DNA of 20,658 nt from Puniceicoccales bacterium. GTDB taxonomy: Bacteria > Verrucomicrobiota > Verrucomicrobiia > Opitutales > JAIRLM01. Positions 6,564 to 15,423 of this stretch are shown piece by piece. A program made the position numbers and the translations under genes. The stretch covers positions 1 through 20,658 of the forward strand of contig JAITSI010000020.1 of NCBI GenBank assembly GCA_031287845.1, read 5' to 3'. A model generated the notes under the pieces. It searched no databases. It saw only the letters and a list, made by a program, of their open reading frames with translations, and had not been told where the DNA came from. Position 1 is the stretch's first letter; every line of letters starts with the position of its first letter.

Positions 6564-8192
6564 ATGGCTGCAAAACAGTTTGCATTTGATGAAGAGGCGA
6601 GGAGGAAGGTCCTCAAGGGCGTGGAGATGCTGGCCAAGGCGGTGAAGGTCACCCTGGGGCCGAAGGGGCGCAACGTGCTCGTGGATCGTAAGTTTGGCGC
6701 ACCCATGGTCACAAAGGACGGCGTGACCGTGGCCAAGGAGATCGAGCTGGAGGATCCCTTCGAAAACATGGGGGCCCAGATGGTGCGGGAGGTGGCATCG
6801 AAGACGGCGGACAGCGCCGGCGATGGCACCACCACCGCCACGGTGCTCGCCGAGGCCATCTACCGGGAAGGATTGAAAAATGTGGCGGCCGGCGCCAGCC
6901 CCATGCAGCTGAAGCGGGGCATTGACAAGGCCGTCGAATGGGTCGTGGCGGAATTGAAGGCCAACTCCCGCGCCGTCAGCGGCCAGGATGAGATTCGCCA
7001 GGTGGCGACGGTGTCCGCCAACTGGGACGGCGAAATTGGTTCCATCATCGCCGATGCCATGGGCAAGGTGGGCAAAGATGGCACAATCACCGTCGAGGAG
7101 AACAAGGGCATCGAGACCACGCTGGACCTGGTCGAGGGCATGCAGTTCGACAAGGGCTACCTGAGCCCCTACTTCGTAACCAACTCCGAGGCCATGGACT
7201 GCAGCCTGGAGAACGCCTACGTGCTCATTTCCGAGAAAAAGGTGAGCTCGTTGAATGACCTGCTGCCCATCCTGCAGGCGGTGGCCCAGAGCGGCAAGGC
7301 GCTGCTCATCATCGCCGAGGACGTGGACGGGGAAGCACTGGCGGCGCTCGTGGTCAACAAGTTGCGAGGAACGCTCCAGGTCTGCGCGGTGAAGGCCCCC
7401 GGCTTCGGCGACCGGCGCAAGGCCATGCTCGAGGACATTGCCATCCTCACCGGCGGCAGGTGCCTCAGCGAGGACCTGGGAATCAAGCTGGAAAACGTCA
7501 AATTGGAGGACCTGGGCCGGGCCAAGCGGGTCAACGTGGACAAGGAGACCACCACCATCGTCGAGGGCGCTGGCCGGTCCGATGCGATCCAGGGCAGGAT
7601 CAAGCTGCTCCGGCGACAGATCGAGGAGGCCACCTCCGACTATGACCGGGAAAAGTTGCAGGAGCGGCTGGCCAAGCTCTCCGGCGGCGTGGCGGTCATC
7701 AACATCGGCGCCACGACGGAGCCGGAGATGAAGGAAAAGAAGATGCGGGTGGAGGATGCGCTCCACGCGACCCGCGCCGCCGTGGAGGAGGGAATCTCCG
7801 TCGGCGGTGGCGTTGCCCTGCTGCGGGCGGCCAAGGCCATCGATACCGGAAAGCTGACCGGAGATGAGGCCGTCGGTGCCCAAATCGTGTTCCGGGTTGC
7901 CCGGGCTCCCCTCTGGAATCTCTGCTACAACGCCGGCGAGGAAGGTGCCCTGGTCGTGCAGAAGGTCCTGGAATCGTCCGGGTCCGTCGGCTACAACGTG
8001 TCCACGGGAGCATTCGAGGACCTGATCAAGGCGGGCGTGATCGATCCCACGAAGGTGGTCCGCTGCGCCCTGCAGAATGCGGCATCGCTCGCCGGCCTGC
8101 TCCTCACCACCGAGTGCCTGATCGTGGAGAAGCCGGAAGAGAAGTCGGCAGCGCCGGCCATGGCGGGCGGCCACGGCGGCATGGACTACTAA
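6564..8192 (+). CDS. groEL: Chaperonin GroEL (Hsp60)
   Basis: GroEL is the 14-subunit ATP-driven folding chamber that works with GroES. The product is 542 aa. It shows TLGPKGRNVLVDRKFGAP, the ATP-site string GDGTTTATVLAEAI, the apical-domain segment with EGMQFDKGYLSPYFVTN, and VEDALHATRAAVEEGISVGGGVAL, which includes the family's hydrolytic Asp. The C-terminus is short (AGGHGGMDY) and lacks the long GGM repeat found in many bacteria. The ATG at 6564 is supported by a strong site, GGGAGGAAAGGAG (6544-6556), and by alignment; an upstream in-frame start would overlap the end of groES. It is co-transcribed with groES. A strong hairpin follows 28 nt after the stop. Confidence 0.98.
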   Translation: MAAKQFAFDEEARRKVLKGVEMLAKAVKVTLGPKGRNVLVDRKFGAPMVTKDGVTVAKEIELEDPFENMGAQMVREVASKTADSAGDGTTTATVLAEAIYREGLKNVAAGASPMQLKRGIDKAVEWVVAELKANSRAVSGQDEIRQVATVSANWDGEIGSIIADAMGKVGKDGTITVEENKGIETTLDLVEGMQFDKGYLSPYFVTNSEAMDCSLENAYVLISEKKVSSLNDLLPILQAVAQSGKALLIIAEDVDGEALAALVVNKLRGTLQVCAVKAPGFGDRRKAMLEDIAILTGGRCLSEDLGIKLENVKLEDLGRAKRVNVDKETTTIVEGAGRSDAIQGRIKLLRRQIEEATSDYDREKLQERLAKLSGGVAVINIGATTEPEMKEKKMRVEDALHATRAAVEEGISVGGGVALLRAAKAIDTGKLTGDEAVGAQIVFRVARAPLWNLCYNAGEEGALVVQKVLESSGSVGYNVSTGAFEDLIKAGVIDPTKVVRCALQNAASLAGLLLTTECLIVEKPEEKSAAPAMAGGHGGMDY

Positions 8193-8220
8193 TCGCGAAA
8201 AAATGAAATAAGATCGACCT

Positions 8221-8250
8221 CCCTCGCCCGGCAAGCCGGGCGAGGGCTTT
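8221..8250 (+). terminator. Terminator hairpin after groEL
   Basis: CCCTCGCCCGG (8221-8231) pairs perfectly with CCGGGCGAGGG (8236-8246) around CAAG, followed by CTTT. The 11-bp GC-rich stem lies 28 nt after the groEL stop. The T-tract is short, so termination may rely on stem strength. Confidence 0.75.
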
Positions 8251-8257
8251 GGGAGAC

Positions 8258-8284
8258 GCCGCGGCCTTCAAGGAAGGCCGCGGC
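8258..8284. terminator. Second perfect hairpin between groEL and dinB
   Basis: GCCGCGGCCTTC (8258-8269) pairs over all 12 bases with GAAGGCCGCGGC (8273-8284) around AAG. It is followed on the plus strand by CAAGTTTA. It sits between convergent genes and could act in either direction, although neither side has a long T-run. Confidence 0.5.
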
Positions 8285-8295
8285 CAAGTTTACCC

Positions 8296-8311
8296 GGGGG
8301 CAATGCCCCCC
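8296..8311. terminator. Third hairpin between groEL and dinB
   Basis: GGGGGC (8296-8301) pairs with GCCCCC (8305-8310) around AAT, followed on the plus strand by CCAGCTTTTCC. It is part of a 90-bp run of three hairpins. The remaining DNA up to the dinB stop (8312-8432) shows no gene or clear further structure. Confidence 0.4.
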
Positions 8312-8432
8312 AGCTTTTCCCTACTCCACTTGCTCCAACCATCGCCGCCACGGCATTGCGCGGAGGAACGCGGAGAATGGATCGGCGTGGGGGCCGCACG
8401 GCTCCCTTGGGCCCTCGATCCCTGGGCCGGAC

Positions 8433-9575
8433 CTAGGGAATTTGAGCCTGGGCCAGGCAGCGTACGAAGGGGAATTCCTCCTGAATCCAGCGGGCAGGGC
8501 GAATGGCCCGGGCCGGTTCCTGGAATGAGGAGACGCTGACCCCCAGCAGCCGGACGCGGCGGGCGGGAACGGCGGTCCGGGAGAAGAGCAGCTCCTCGAC
8601 GATGGAAAAAATTTTTTCCCCATCGGCGGTGGGCTCGGCCAGGGTGACGCTGCGGCTAATGGATTCGAAGTTGGCGTAGCGCAGCTTGAGGGTGATCGTC
8701 CGACCCTTTTGATTTTCCCGCCCTAGGGCCTCCGCGACGGCGATGGCGAGTTTTTGCAGCTCCCGGCCCATGTCCTGCGGTTCCGACAGGTCCTCGGCAA
8801 AGGTGGTTTCCTTGCCCAGGGATTGGCGCTCCCGGTGGGGCACGATGGGGCGGGGATCGAAGCCCCGCACCGCGTCGTAGAGGTGCTGGCCCAGCTTTCC
8901 CAAAATTTCCCGCAGCGCCTCGAGGGAAAGGGCCCGCAGGTCGGAGCCAAAAAAAATTTGCCGCGCCTCTAACCTATCCGCCGTGGCGGGACCAACGCCG
9001 TAGAACTTGCGAATGGGCAGGGCGTCGAGGAATTCCCTGGCCCGCTCCGGCGCAATGACCGTCAGGCCGCAGGGTTTTTGCACCTCCGACGCCACCTTTG
9101 CGAGGAAGGGATTGAAGGAAACGCCGACGGAGGCGGTGAGCCGGGTCTTTTCCCAGATGCGCCGCTGCAGCTTCTTGGCCAGGCGGGTGGCGGAAGGCTC
9201 TCCCAGCGGGTTGCGGGTCACGTCCAAGAAGGCCTCGTCGATGGAAAGCGGCTCCATCAGATGGCAAAATTCGGAAAAAACGGCGAAAATTTCCCGGGAG
9301 ACGGCGGCGTAGTGCTCCATGCGGGGCGCAAGAAAGATGGCATGGGGGCAGAGGTCCAGGGCCTGGCGGCTGGGCATGGCCGAGTGGACCCCGTAGCGGC
9401 GGGCCTCGTAGGAACAGGTGGATACGACCCCGCGGGCCCAGGGGTTTCCCCCCACGATCAGAGGCCGGTTGCGAAACTTCGGCTCATCCCGCTGCTCGAT
9501 GGCGGCGAAGAAGGCATCCATGTCCACGTGGATGATCTTGCGCCCTTGGCCATCTTCGACCGGATCGGCGGCCAT
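8433..9575 (-). CDS. dinB: DNA polymerase IV, Y-family translesion polymerase
   Basis: DinB is an error-prone polymerase that bypasses DNA lesions. The product is 380 aa from the ATG at 9575. The palm motif HVDMDAFFAAIEQRD gives catalytic D18 and steric-gate F23. CSYEARRYGVHSAMPSRQA (54-72) is the dNTP-binding finger region, and SIDEAFLDVT (111-120) supplies the other catalytic acids D113 and E114. The thumb has GVGPATADRLEA, and the little-finger domain follows. QEEFPF near the C-terminus could serve as a sliding-clamp peptide (inference). An alternative TTG start at 9581 directly follows the gyrA TGA and has better Shine-Dalgarno spacing (GGAGGA), so the start is ambiguous by two residues. 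It is the last gene of the topoisomerase unit. Confidence 0.95.
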   Translation of the reverse strand: MAADPVEDGQGRKIIHVDMDAFFAAIEQRDEPKFRNRPLIVGGNPWARGVVSTCSYEARRYGVHSAMPSRQALDLCPHAIFLAPRMEHYAAVSREIFAVFSEFCHLMEPLSIDEAFLDVTRNPLGEPSATRLAKKLQRRIWEKTRLTASVGVSFNPFLAKVASEVQKPCGLTVIAPERAREFLDALPIRKFYGVGPATADRLEARQIFFGSDLRALSLEALREILGKLGQHLYDAVRGFDPRPIVPHRERQSLGKETTFAEDLSEPQDMGRELQKLAIAVAEALGRENQKGRTITLKLRYANFESISRSVTLAEPTADGEKIFSIVEELLFSRTAVPARRVRLLGVSVSSFQEPARAIRPARWIQEEFPFVRCLAQAQIP

Positions 9576-9581
9576 GGGCAA

Positions 9582-12047
9582 TCAATCCCCGTCCTCCACC
9601 TCGACGATGGGACTGACCCCGACCAGCGTGTCATCCGGGGCCAGCTGGATGAGCCGCACCCCATGGGTGGTCCGGCCGATGATGCGCACGTCGGATACGC
9701 GCATGCGCACCGCCTGGCCCTGCCGGGTAAGCAGCATGATCTGGTCGTTGTCGCGCACGCTCAGGGCGGCGCAGATGGGGGCGCGGGTCCGCATGGCGAT
9801 GACGCCGACCCCGCCCCGGCCCTGGGAGCGGTAGTCCTCGAAGTGGGACCGCTTGCCCTGGCCGTTTTCCGTGGCCAGGAGCAGGGAAGAGCTGTTGTCG
9901 ACGACGGTGAGCAGCTGCACCTCGTCGCCGGGCCGCAGGGTGATGCCCCGCACGCCCCGGGTTGTCCTGCCCTGGCTCCGCAGCTCCGATTCCGGAAACT
10001 TGATCGACATGCCCTCCCGGGTGACGACCATGAGCTCGTCGCTGCCGGTGGTGAGCAGGGCCGCCATGAGCCGGTCCCCCTCGTCCAGGTGGATGCCGAC
10101 GGCCCCGCCGCGGCGGAAGTTGCGGTAGTCCTGCAGGGGAGTCTTTTTCACGATGCCGCGCCGGGTGCCGATGACCAGGTTGCAGCTTTCGGAAAAATCC
10201 TTCGCGCAGAGCATGGCGGCAACCCGCTCGTCGCTGCGCAGGGCCAGCAGGTTGACCAGCGAACGCCCCTTGGCCGTCCGGGCCGCCTCGGGAATTTCAT
10301 AGGCCATTTGCCCATAGAAGCGGCCATTGTCCATGAAGAAGAGGATGGGGTCGTGGGTGGTGGCGGAGAACAGGTGCTCCACCGCGTCCGTTTCCCGCTG
10401 CCGGGCCCCGATTACCCCTTTGCCCCCCCGCCGCTGGGTGTTGTAGGCATCGGCCGCCGTCCGCTTGATGAAGCCCTCCCGGCTCACCGTGACCACGCAG
10501 CACTCGTTGGGGATCACGTCCTCCATGCGGAACTCCCCCTCGGCCGGAAGGATCCGCGTCCTGCGGTCGTCGCCGTAGACCCGGGCCAGCTCCTCCAGCT
10601 CCCCGCGGATGAGTCCCATGAGCCGGGAATCGTCGGCCAGGATCTCCTCAAAGCCGGCGATGTGGCCCACCAGTTCCCCGTACTCCGCATCGATCTTCGT
10701 CCGCTCCAGCCCGGTCAGCTGGTAGAGGCGCAGCTCCAAAATCGCATCCACCTGCCGGCCGTCCAGGGGAAATTTTCCCAGCAGCTCCTGCTTGGCCCGT
10801 TCCCGGTCCGCCGCGGCGCGGATGATGCGCACAAATTCCTCCAGCGCATCCAGGGCGATGCGGAATCCCGCCAGCACGTGGGCCCGATCCCTGGCCCGGC
10901 GGAGCCGGAACCGGGTCCTCCGGCAGATCACCTCCCGCCGGTGCTCTAAAAAGCATTCCAGCATTTCCCGAATATTCATCTGCCGGGGCCGCCGGCCATC
11001 CAGGGCGAGGAGAATGGCACCGAATGAGCTCTCCAGGGGAGTGTGGAGGAAAAGTTTATTGGTCACCACCCGGGGCACCTCTCCCCGCTTCAGCTCCAGC
11101 ACGATGCGGGTTTTTTCATCCGACTCGTCGCGGATTTCGCTGACCTCGTCGAGCACCTTGGCCGTGACCAGCTCGGCGATCTTTTCCACCAGGGCCGCCC
11201 GGTTTACCGCGTAGGGCAGCTCGGTGATGATCACCTGCTCCCGGCCATTTTTTAAAGTTTCGCAAAAAACCCGGCCCCGCACCCGCACGATGCCGCGGCC
11301 CGTGCGCAGGTACTTTTCCACGCCGGCCAGGCCCACAATTTCCCCACCGGTGGGAAAGTCCGGACCGCGGACGATGGCCAGCAGATCATCCATGGCCAGG
11401 CGGGGATCGTCGATGAGGGCGATGGCGCCGGCGACAATTTCCCGCAGGTTGTGGGGGGGAATGTTGGTGGCCATGCCGACGGCGATGCCGGTGGAACCGT
11501 TTAGGAGCAGGTTGGGCAGCGCCCCGGGCAGCACGGCCGGCTCCACGGTGCTTTCCTTGTAGTTGGGGACGAAGTCCACCGTTTCCTCGTCCAGGTCCCG
11601 CAGAATGTCCTCGGCAAAGCGCTGCAGCTTGCACTCGGTGTAGCGGTAGGCGGCGGCGGGATCCCCATCCACGGAGCCAAAATTTCCCTGGGGAACGATC
11701 AGGGGATAGCGCATCACCCAGGGCTGGGCCAGGCGAACCAGGGCGTCGTAGACGGAGGCGTCGCCGTGGGGGTGGTAGTTTTTGAGCACCTCGCCGATGA
11801 CGCCGGCGCACTTGTCGAAGGGCCGGTTGTGGAGCAGGCCTTCGCGGAGCATGGCGTAGAGAATTCTCCGCTGCACCGGCTTTAGGCCGTCCCGCACGTC
11901 CGGCAGGGCCCGGCTGACGATCACGGACATGGAATAGTCCAGGTAGGAGGACCGCATGACGGCGACGATGCCGGCGTCGGTGAAGTGGGAGCTGGGGGCC
12001 GGCGCCGCTTCCTCCGGAGCCGGTGCGGGGGGAGTTTCTTCGTCCAT
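9582..12047 (-). CDS. gyrA: DNA gyrase subunit A
   Basis: GyrA is the DNA-cleaving subunit of gyrase (A2B2), which introduces negative supercoils. The product is 821 aa. The breakage-reunion domain starts near SRALPDVRDGLKPVQRRILY (45-64). The catalytic tyrosine is Y136 in AAYRYTE. The quinolone region reads HPHGDASVYD (92-101), with Ala97 at the position of E. coli Ser83. The GyrA box QRRGGKG (538-544) within the C-terminal beta-pinwheel marks this as gyrase rather than topoisomerase IV ParC. The first 20 residues are an Ala/Pro/Glu-rich extension. The ATG is 8 nt after the gyrB stop with no visible Shine-Dalgarno, so coupling to gyrB is likely. Confidence 0.98.
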   Translation of the reverse strand: MDEETPPAPAPEEAAPAPSSHFTDAGIVAVMRSSYLDYSMSVIVSRALPDVRDGLKPVQRRILYAMLREGLLHNRPFDKCAGVIGEVLKNYHPHGDASVYDALVRLAQPWVMRYPLIVPQGNFGSVDGDPAAAYRYTECKLQRFAEDILRDLDEETVDFVPNYKESTVEPAVLPGALPNLLLNGSTGIAVGMATNIPPHNLREIVAGAIALIDDPRLAMDDLLAIVRGPDFPTGGEIVGLAGVEKYLRTGRGIVRVRGRVFCETLKNGREQVIITELPYAVNRAALVEKIAELVTAKVLDEVSEIRDESDEKTRIVLELKRGEVPRVVTNKLFLHTPLESSFGAILLALDGRRPRQMNIREMLECFLEHRREVICRRTRFRLRRARDRAHVLAGFRIALDALEEFVRIIRAAADRERAKQELLGKFPLDGRQVDAILELRLYQLTGLERTKIDAEYGELVGHIAGFEEILADDSRLMGLIRGELEELARVYGDDRRTRILPAEGEFRMEDVIPNECCVVTVSREGFIKRTAADAYNTQRRGGKGVIGARQRETDAVEHLFSATTHDPILFFMDNGRFYGQMAYEIPEAARTAKGRSLVNLLALRSDERVAAMLCAKDFSESCNLVIGTRRGIVKKTPLQDYRNFRRGGAVGIHLDEGDRLMAALLTTGSDELMVVTREGMSIKFPESELRSQGRTTRGVRGITLRPGDEVQLLTVVDNSSSLLLATENGQGKRSHFEDYRSQGRGGVGVIAMRTRAPICAALSVRDNDQIMLLTRQGQAVRMRVSDVRIIGRTTHGVRLIQLAPDDTLVGVSPIVEVEDGD

Positions 12048-12055
12048 GGGAATAA

Positions 12056-14527
12056 TTAGATGTCCAGGTTAGTTACGCTGAGGGCGTTGTCCTCGATGAA
12101 GCTGCGGCGAATTTCCACGTCCTCGCCCATGAGCATGGAAAAGGTGGCCTCGGCGAGGGCGGCGTCGGCGATGCTCACCCGCAGCAGGTTGCGCCGTTCC
12201 GGGTCCATCGTTGTCTCGAAGAGCTGGGACGGGTTCATCTCGCCCAGGCCCTTGTAGCGCTGGATGGTGAGCCCCTTGCGCCCGTTGGCCCGGACCGCAT
12301 CCGCCAGCTCCAGGACACTGTGCAGGGGGACCGGTCCGGCGCCGTCGGAAAAAATGTAGCGCGGCTCGACCGTGGGGGAAAATTGGTCCACGGCAAAGCC
12401 CAGCTCCTCCATGCGCCGCAGCAGCTGGCCCATCGCGTCGGCCTCCAGCACCTCCTGCAGGGAAATGCGCCGGTGCAGGAGCCGGCCATCCACCTCCCGC
12501 TCCTGGTTCCAGGAGCCTTCGAAGGGAGATCCGTCCTCAACGCCGTTTTTTTGGTAAAACTCGGCCCGGGCATCGTCGTCGGCCAAAAAGCAAAAGCTGT
12601 CCACGCCGGATTCCCGCGTCCGGGCCAGGTACTTGGGAAGCCGATGGCCGTTCCGCCGGTCCAGGTAGGTGCCCAGGGAACAGCCCAGCCGGCGCACCCC
12701 CTGGCCCCGCGCCTCCAGTTCCACGACCAGCTCCAGCAGGGATCGCAGCTGTTCCGCGGCATAGGCATGGCCATCGGCCGCCCGCGACAGCGTCCCATCC
12801 TCCAGGCCCATTTCCAGAAGAATGCGGCCCATTTCCCCGTCATCGCGCACGTAGCGCTCCCGGCGGCGGCGCTTGATGCGGTAGAGCGGCGGCAGGGCGA
12901 TGTAGACGTAGCCGCTCTCGATGAGCCCCCGCATCTGGCGAAAGAGAAAGGTGAGCAGCAGGGTGCGGATGTGGGCCCCGTCCACGTCGGCGTCGGACAT
13001 GAGGATGATCTTGTGGTAGCGGCAGCGGCCGATGTCAAAGGCGGAGCTGTCCTCGGAGTTCCCAACGCCCGTGCCGCAGGCGGTGACCATTGCGCGAATT
13101 TCCGCATTGGCCAGCACCCGGTCCAGCCTGGCCTTCTCCACGTTGAGAATCTTTCCCCGCAGGGGCAGGATGGCCTGGGTTGCCCGGTTCCTTCCCTGCT
13201 TGGCCGAGCCGCCCGCCGAGTCCCCCTCCACCACGAAGAGTTCGCAGAGCGCCGGGTCCTTTTCCGAACAATCCGCCAGCTTGCCGGGAAGTCCTCCCCC
13301 TCCCAGGACGCCCTTGCGCACCGTTTCCCTGGCCCTGCGGGCGGCCTCCCTGGCCCTGGCGGCGTTGAGGCACTTTTCGATGATTTTCTTCCCGAGCCCG
13401 GCCGTCGTTTCCAAAACGTATTTGAGCGAGTCCCCCACGACCCGCTGCACGATGCCGTCCACCTCGCCGTTGGAGAGCTTTGTCTTTGTCTGCCCCTCAA
13501 AGCGGGGCTCGGGCACCTTCACGGAGACGATGGCCGTCAAACCTTCGCGCACGTCATCGCCGGTGATGGCCGGGTCCTTTTCTTTGACCAGGTTATTCTG
13601 CCGGGCATAGGAATTGAGGACGCGGGTTAGGGCGGTGCGGAAGCCGGACAGGTGGGTGCCGCCCTCCACGTTAAAGATGGAGTTGGCGTAGGCGTAGACC
13701 AGCTCCCCGTAGGAGTCGTTGTACTGGATGGCCACGTCCACCAGCGTCGTCTGGCCCTGGTCCTCGCCGCCGCCGGAAAAGATGATGGGTTCCGGGTGGA
13801 GCACGGCCTTTCCCGCGTTGAGAAAGGTGACGTACTCGCCGATGCCTTTTTGGAAAAAGAAGGTTTCCTCCCGGTCGCAGCGCTCGTCGCGCAGGCGGAC
13901 GCGGATGCCGGGGTTGAGGAAGGCCAGCTCCCGCAGCCGCTTGGCCAAAATTTCGTAGCGGAATTCCCGGGAGGTGGCAAAAATTTCCCCGTCGGGCAGG
14001 AAGGTGATCCGGGTCCCCGTCGTCTGGGCGTCGCCGATGGTGCGCAGCCCGCTGACCACCCGGCCCCGGGCAAATTCCATGTGGTACACCTTTCCGCCGC
14101 GGCGCACCTCCACCTCGAAGCGCTCGGCCAGCGCGTTGACGCACTTCGCCCCCACGCCGTGGAGCCCGCCCGCCACCTGGTAAACCCCCTTGGCAAATTT
14201 CCCGCCGGCGTGCAGGTTTGTCAGGACCAGCTCCAGGGCAGAAATTTGATAGCGGGGGTGCAGGTCAACGGGAATGCCCCGGCCGTCGTCCTCGACGGTG
14301 CAGGCGCCGTTGCCGTGCAGGGTGACCCAGATTTCGCGGCAGAAGCCGGCCAGGGCCTCGTCGACGCAGTTGTCCACGATCTCGAAGACGCAGTGGTGCA
14401 GGCCGCGCTCGTGGGTATCGCCGATGTACATGTCCGGACGGCGACGGACCCCTTCCAGGCCCTCCAGCTTCTGAATCTTGTCCGCGGTGTAGTCCTCCCC
14501 ACCGCCTTGAAAAACTTCCTCTCCCAT
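12056..14527 (-). CDS. gyrB: DNA gyrase subunit B
   Basis: GyrB is the ATPase subunit of gyrase. The product is 823 aa. The GHKL ATP site is visible as FEIVDNCVDEALAG (catalytic E49, Mg-binding N53), DGRGIPVD (81-88) and GGLHGVGAKCVN (120-131). QTKTKLSN is at 346-353. The Toprim motifs are EGDSAGGSAKQGRNR (434-448) and SDADVDG (511-517). QRYKGLGEMNP starts near 756. About 170 residues between the Toprim acids and this last motif give the long E. coli-type GyrB rather than the short form. Immediate linkage to gyrA argues against ParE. The ATG is 15 nt after the nucleotidyltransferase stop and lacks a recognisable Shine-Dalgarno. Confidence 0.98.
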   Translation of the reverse strand: MGEEVFQGGGEDYTADKIQKLEGLEGVRRRPDMYIGDTHERGLHHCVFEIVDNCVDEALAGFCREIWVTLHGNGACTVEDDGRGIPVDLHPRYQISALELVLTNLHAGGKFAKGVYQVAGGLHGVGAKCVNALAERFEVEVRRGGKVYHMEFARGRVVSGLRTIGDAQTTGTRITFLPDGEIFATSREFRYEILAKRLRELAFLNPGIRVRLRDERCDREETFFFQKGIGEYVTFLNAGKAVLHPEPIIFSGGGEDQGQTTLVDVAIQYNDSYGELVYAYANSIFNVEGGTHLSGFRTALTRVLNSYARQNNLVKEKDPAITGDDVREGLTAIVSVKVPEPRFEGQTKTKLSNGEVDGIVQRVVGDSLKYVLETTAGLGKKIIEKCLNAARAREAARRARETVRKGVLGGGGLPGKLADCSEKDPALCELFVVEGDSAGGSAKQGRNRATQAILPLRGKILNVEKARLDRVLANAEIRAMVTACGTGVGNSEDSSAFDIGRCRYHKIILMSDADVDGAHIRTLLLTFLFRQMRGLIESGYVYIALPPLYRIKRRRRERYVRDDGEMGRILLEMGLEDGTLSRAADGHAYAAEQLRSLLELVVELEARGQGVRRLGCSLGTYLDRRNGHRLPKYLARTRESGVDSFCFLADDDARAEFYQKNGVEDGSPFEGSWNQEREVDGRLLHRRISLQEVLEADAMGQLLRRMEELGFAVDQFSPTVEPRYIFSDGAGPVPLHSVLELADAVRANGRKGLTIQRYKGLGEMNPSQLFETTMDPERRNLLRVSIADAALAEATFSMLMGEDVEIRRSFIEDNALSVTNLDI

Positions 14528-14542
14528 GCGTGAACCGGGCCG

Positions 14543-15418
14543 TTATAGGGACGAGATCGGGTCGGTCAAGGGCTTAAGCTGTCTTTCCACCCATTCCCGG
14601 TCCCGCCGGTGGGTGATGCCGCACCAGGGCGACTCGGTGACCGTGGCCCAGATGGGAGCTCGCTCCTGTCCCATCCAGCGGCCGACGGCGTCGGGCAGGG
14701 CCCACTCGGCGCTTTCCATGTCCGCCGGGCCGGAAAAAAATGCCTCCCCATCCCGGCGGAGAAAGGCAAGAAAGGCAGGGGGCAAATGCCAAAAATTCAT
14801 GGACACCGGCTCCGTTCCCGAAAAAACCGCACCGCTGGCCGCGTCCACGATTTTCCCCTCCCCGTCGCGGCCGATGCGGCGAAATTCTGCGATGGCGGCC
14901 AGCCGTTCCCCGGCCAGCCGGCACACGCCCCGGGATACGGGTCCGTGGGGGGAGAGGGTCTGGGCCAGCCGGTAGGCCACCAGCGCCGCCGCTCCCGGAT
15001 GCCGGACCAGCACGTCCTCCAGCGCCGCCCAGGCCTCCGCGCCATAGCAGTCATCGGCGTTCACCACGGCGAAGGGCGTGGCCAGCAGATCCCGCGCCGC
15101 GTACACCGCATGGGCCGTCCCCCAGGGCTTTTTCCTGGCGATTTTCCCGGCAGGGGGGACGGAGCGGGGACGGTCGGCCAGGCGCTGGATGGCGAGGTCG
15201 ATGGCCATGCGGGAGCGCAGGGGTTCCAAGAGCTCTTCCACGGCGGGCACGTTCTCCTCCAGCACGGTGCAGACCGCCCGGCCATAGCCGTGGCGCAGGG
15301 CATCGGCCAGGGAATACTCCAGCAGAGTTTTCCGCTCCGGGCCGACCCGTTCCAGCTGCTTCAGTCCCCCGTAGCGCGCACCAAGGCCTGCGGCCAGCAC
15401 AAGCACCGTCCCCGCCAC
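14543..15418 (-). CDS. NDP-sugar pyrophosphorylase-like nucleotidyltransferase
   Basis: This protein of the GT-A-like nucleotidyltransferase superfamily would transfer a nucleotide to a sugar phosphate. VLVLAAGLGARYGGLKQLERVGP (residues 5-27) is the nucleotide-binding loop with its catalytic Arg and Lys. PWGTAHAVYAARDLL and VNADDCYG (119-126) follow, the latter carrying the metal-binding Asp. Later segments such as PVSMNFWHLPPAFL fit small sugar-nucleotidyltransferase-like proteins. The exact substrate cannot be read. The start is the GTG at 15418, 5 nt after the HAD stop; longer in-frame starts would put a Gly/Arg-rich stretch antisense-like in composition inside the HAD gene. The predicted product is 291 aa. 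Its partner may be the HAD phosphatase directly upstream. Confidence 0.8.
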   Translation of the reverse strand: MAGTVLVLAAGLGARYGGLKQLERVGPERKTLLEYSLADALRHGYGRAVCTVLEENVPAVEELLEPLRSRMAIDLAIQRLADRPRSVPPAGKIARKKPWGTAHAVYAARDLLATPFAVVNADDCYGAEAWAALEDVLVRHPGAAALVAYRLAQTLSPHGPVSRGVCRLAGERLAAIAEFRRIGRDGEGKIVDAASGAVFSGTEPVSMNFWHLPPAFLAFLRRDGEAFFSGPADMESAEWALPDAVGRWMGQERAPIWATVTESPWCGITHRRDREWVERQLKPLTDPISSL

Positions 15419-15423
15419 CGCGC

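Noticed and set aside
6432..8234. 600-codon open frame opposite groEL
   Set aside because: It is antisense to a certain GroEL and has no recognisable domain; high GC makes long antisense frames common.
12320..13630. 436-codon open frame opposite gyrB
   Set aside because: Antisense artefact with no motif; gyrB is certain on the other strand.
9582..14527. Topoisomerase IV (ParC/ParE) instead of gyrase
   Set aside because: The A subunit has the GyrA box QRRGGKG and the B subunit is the long GyrB form.
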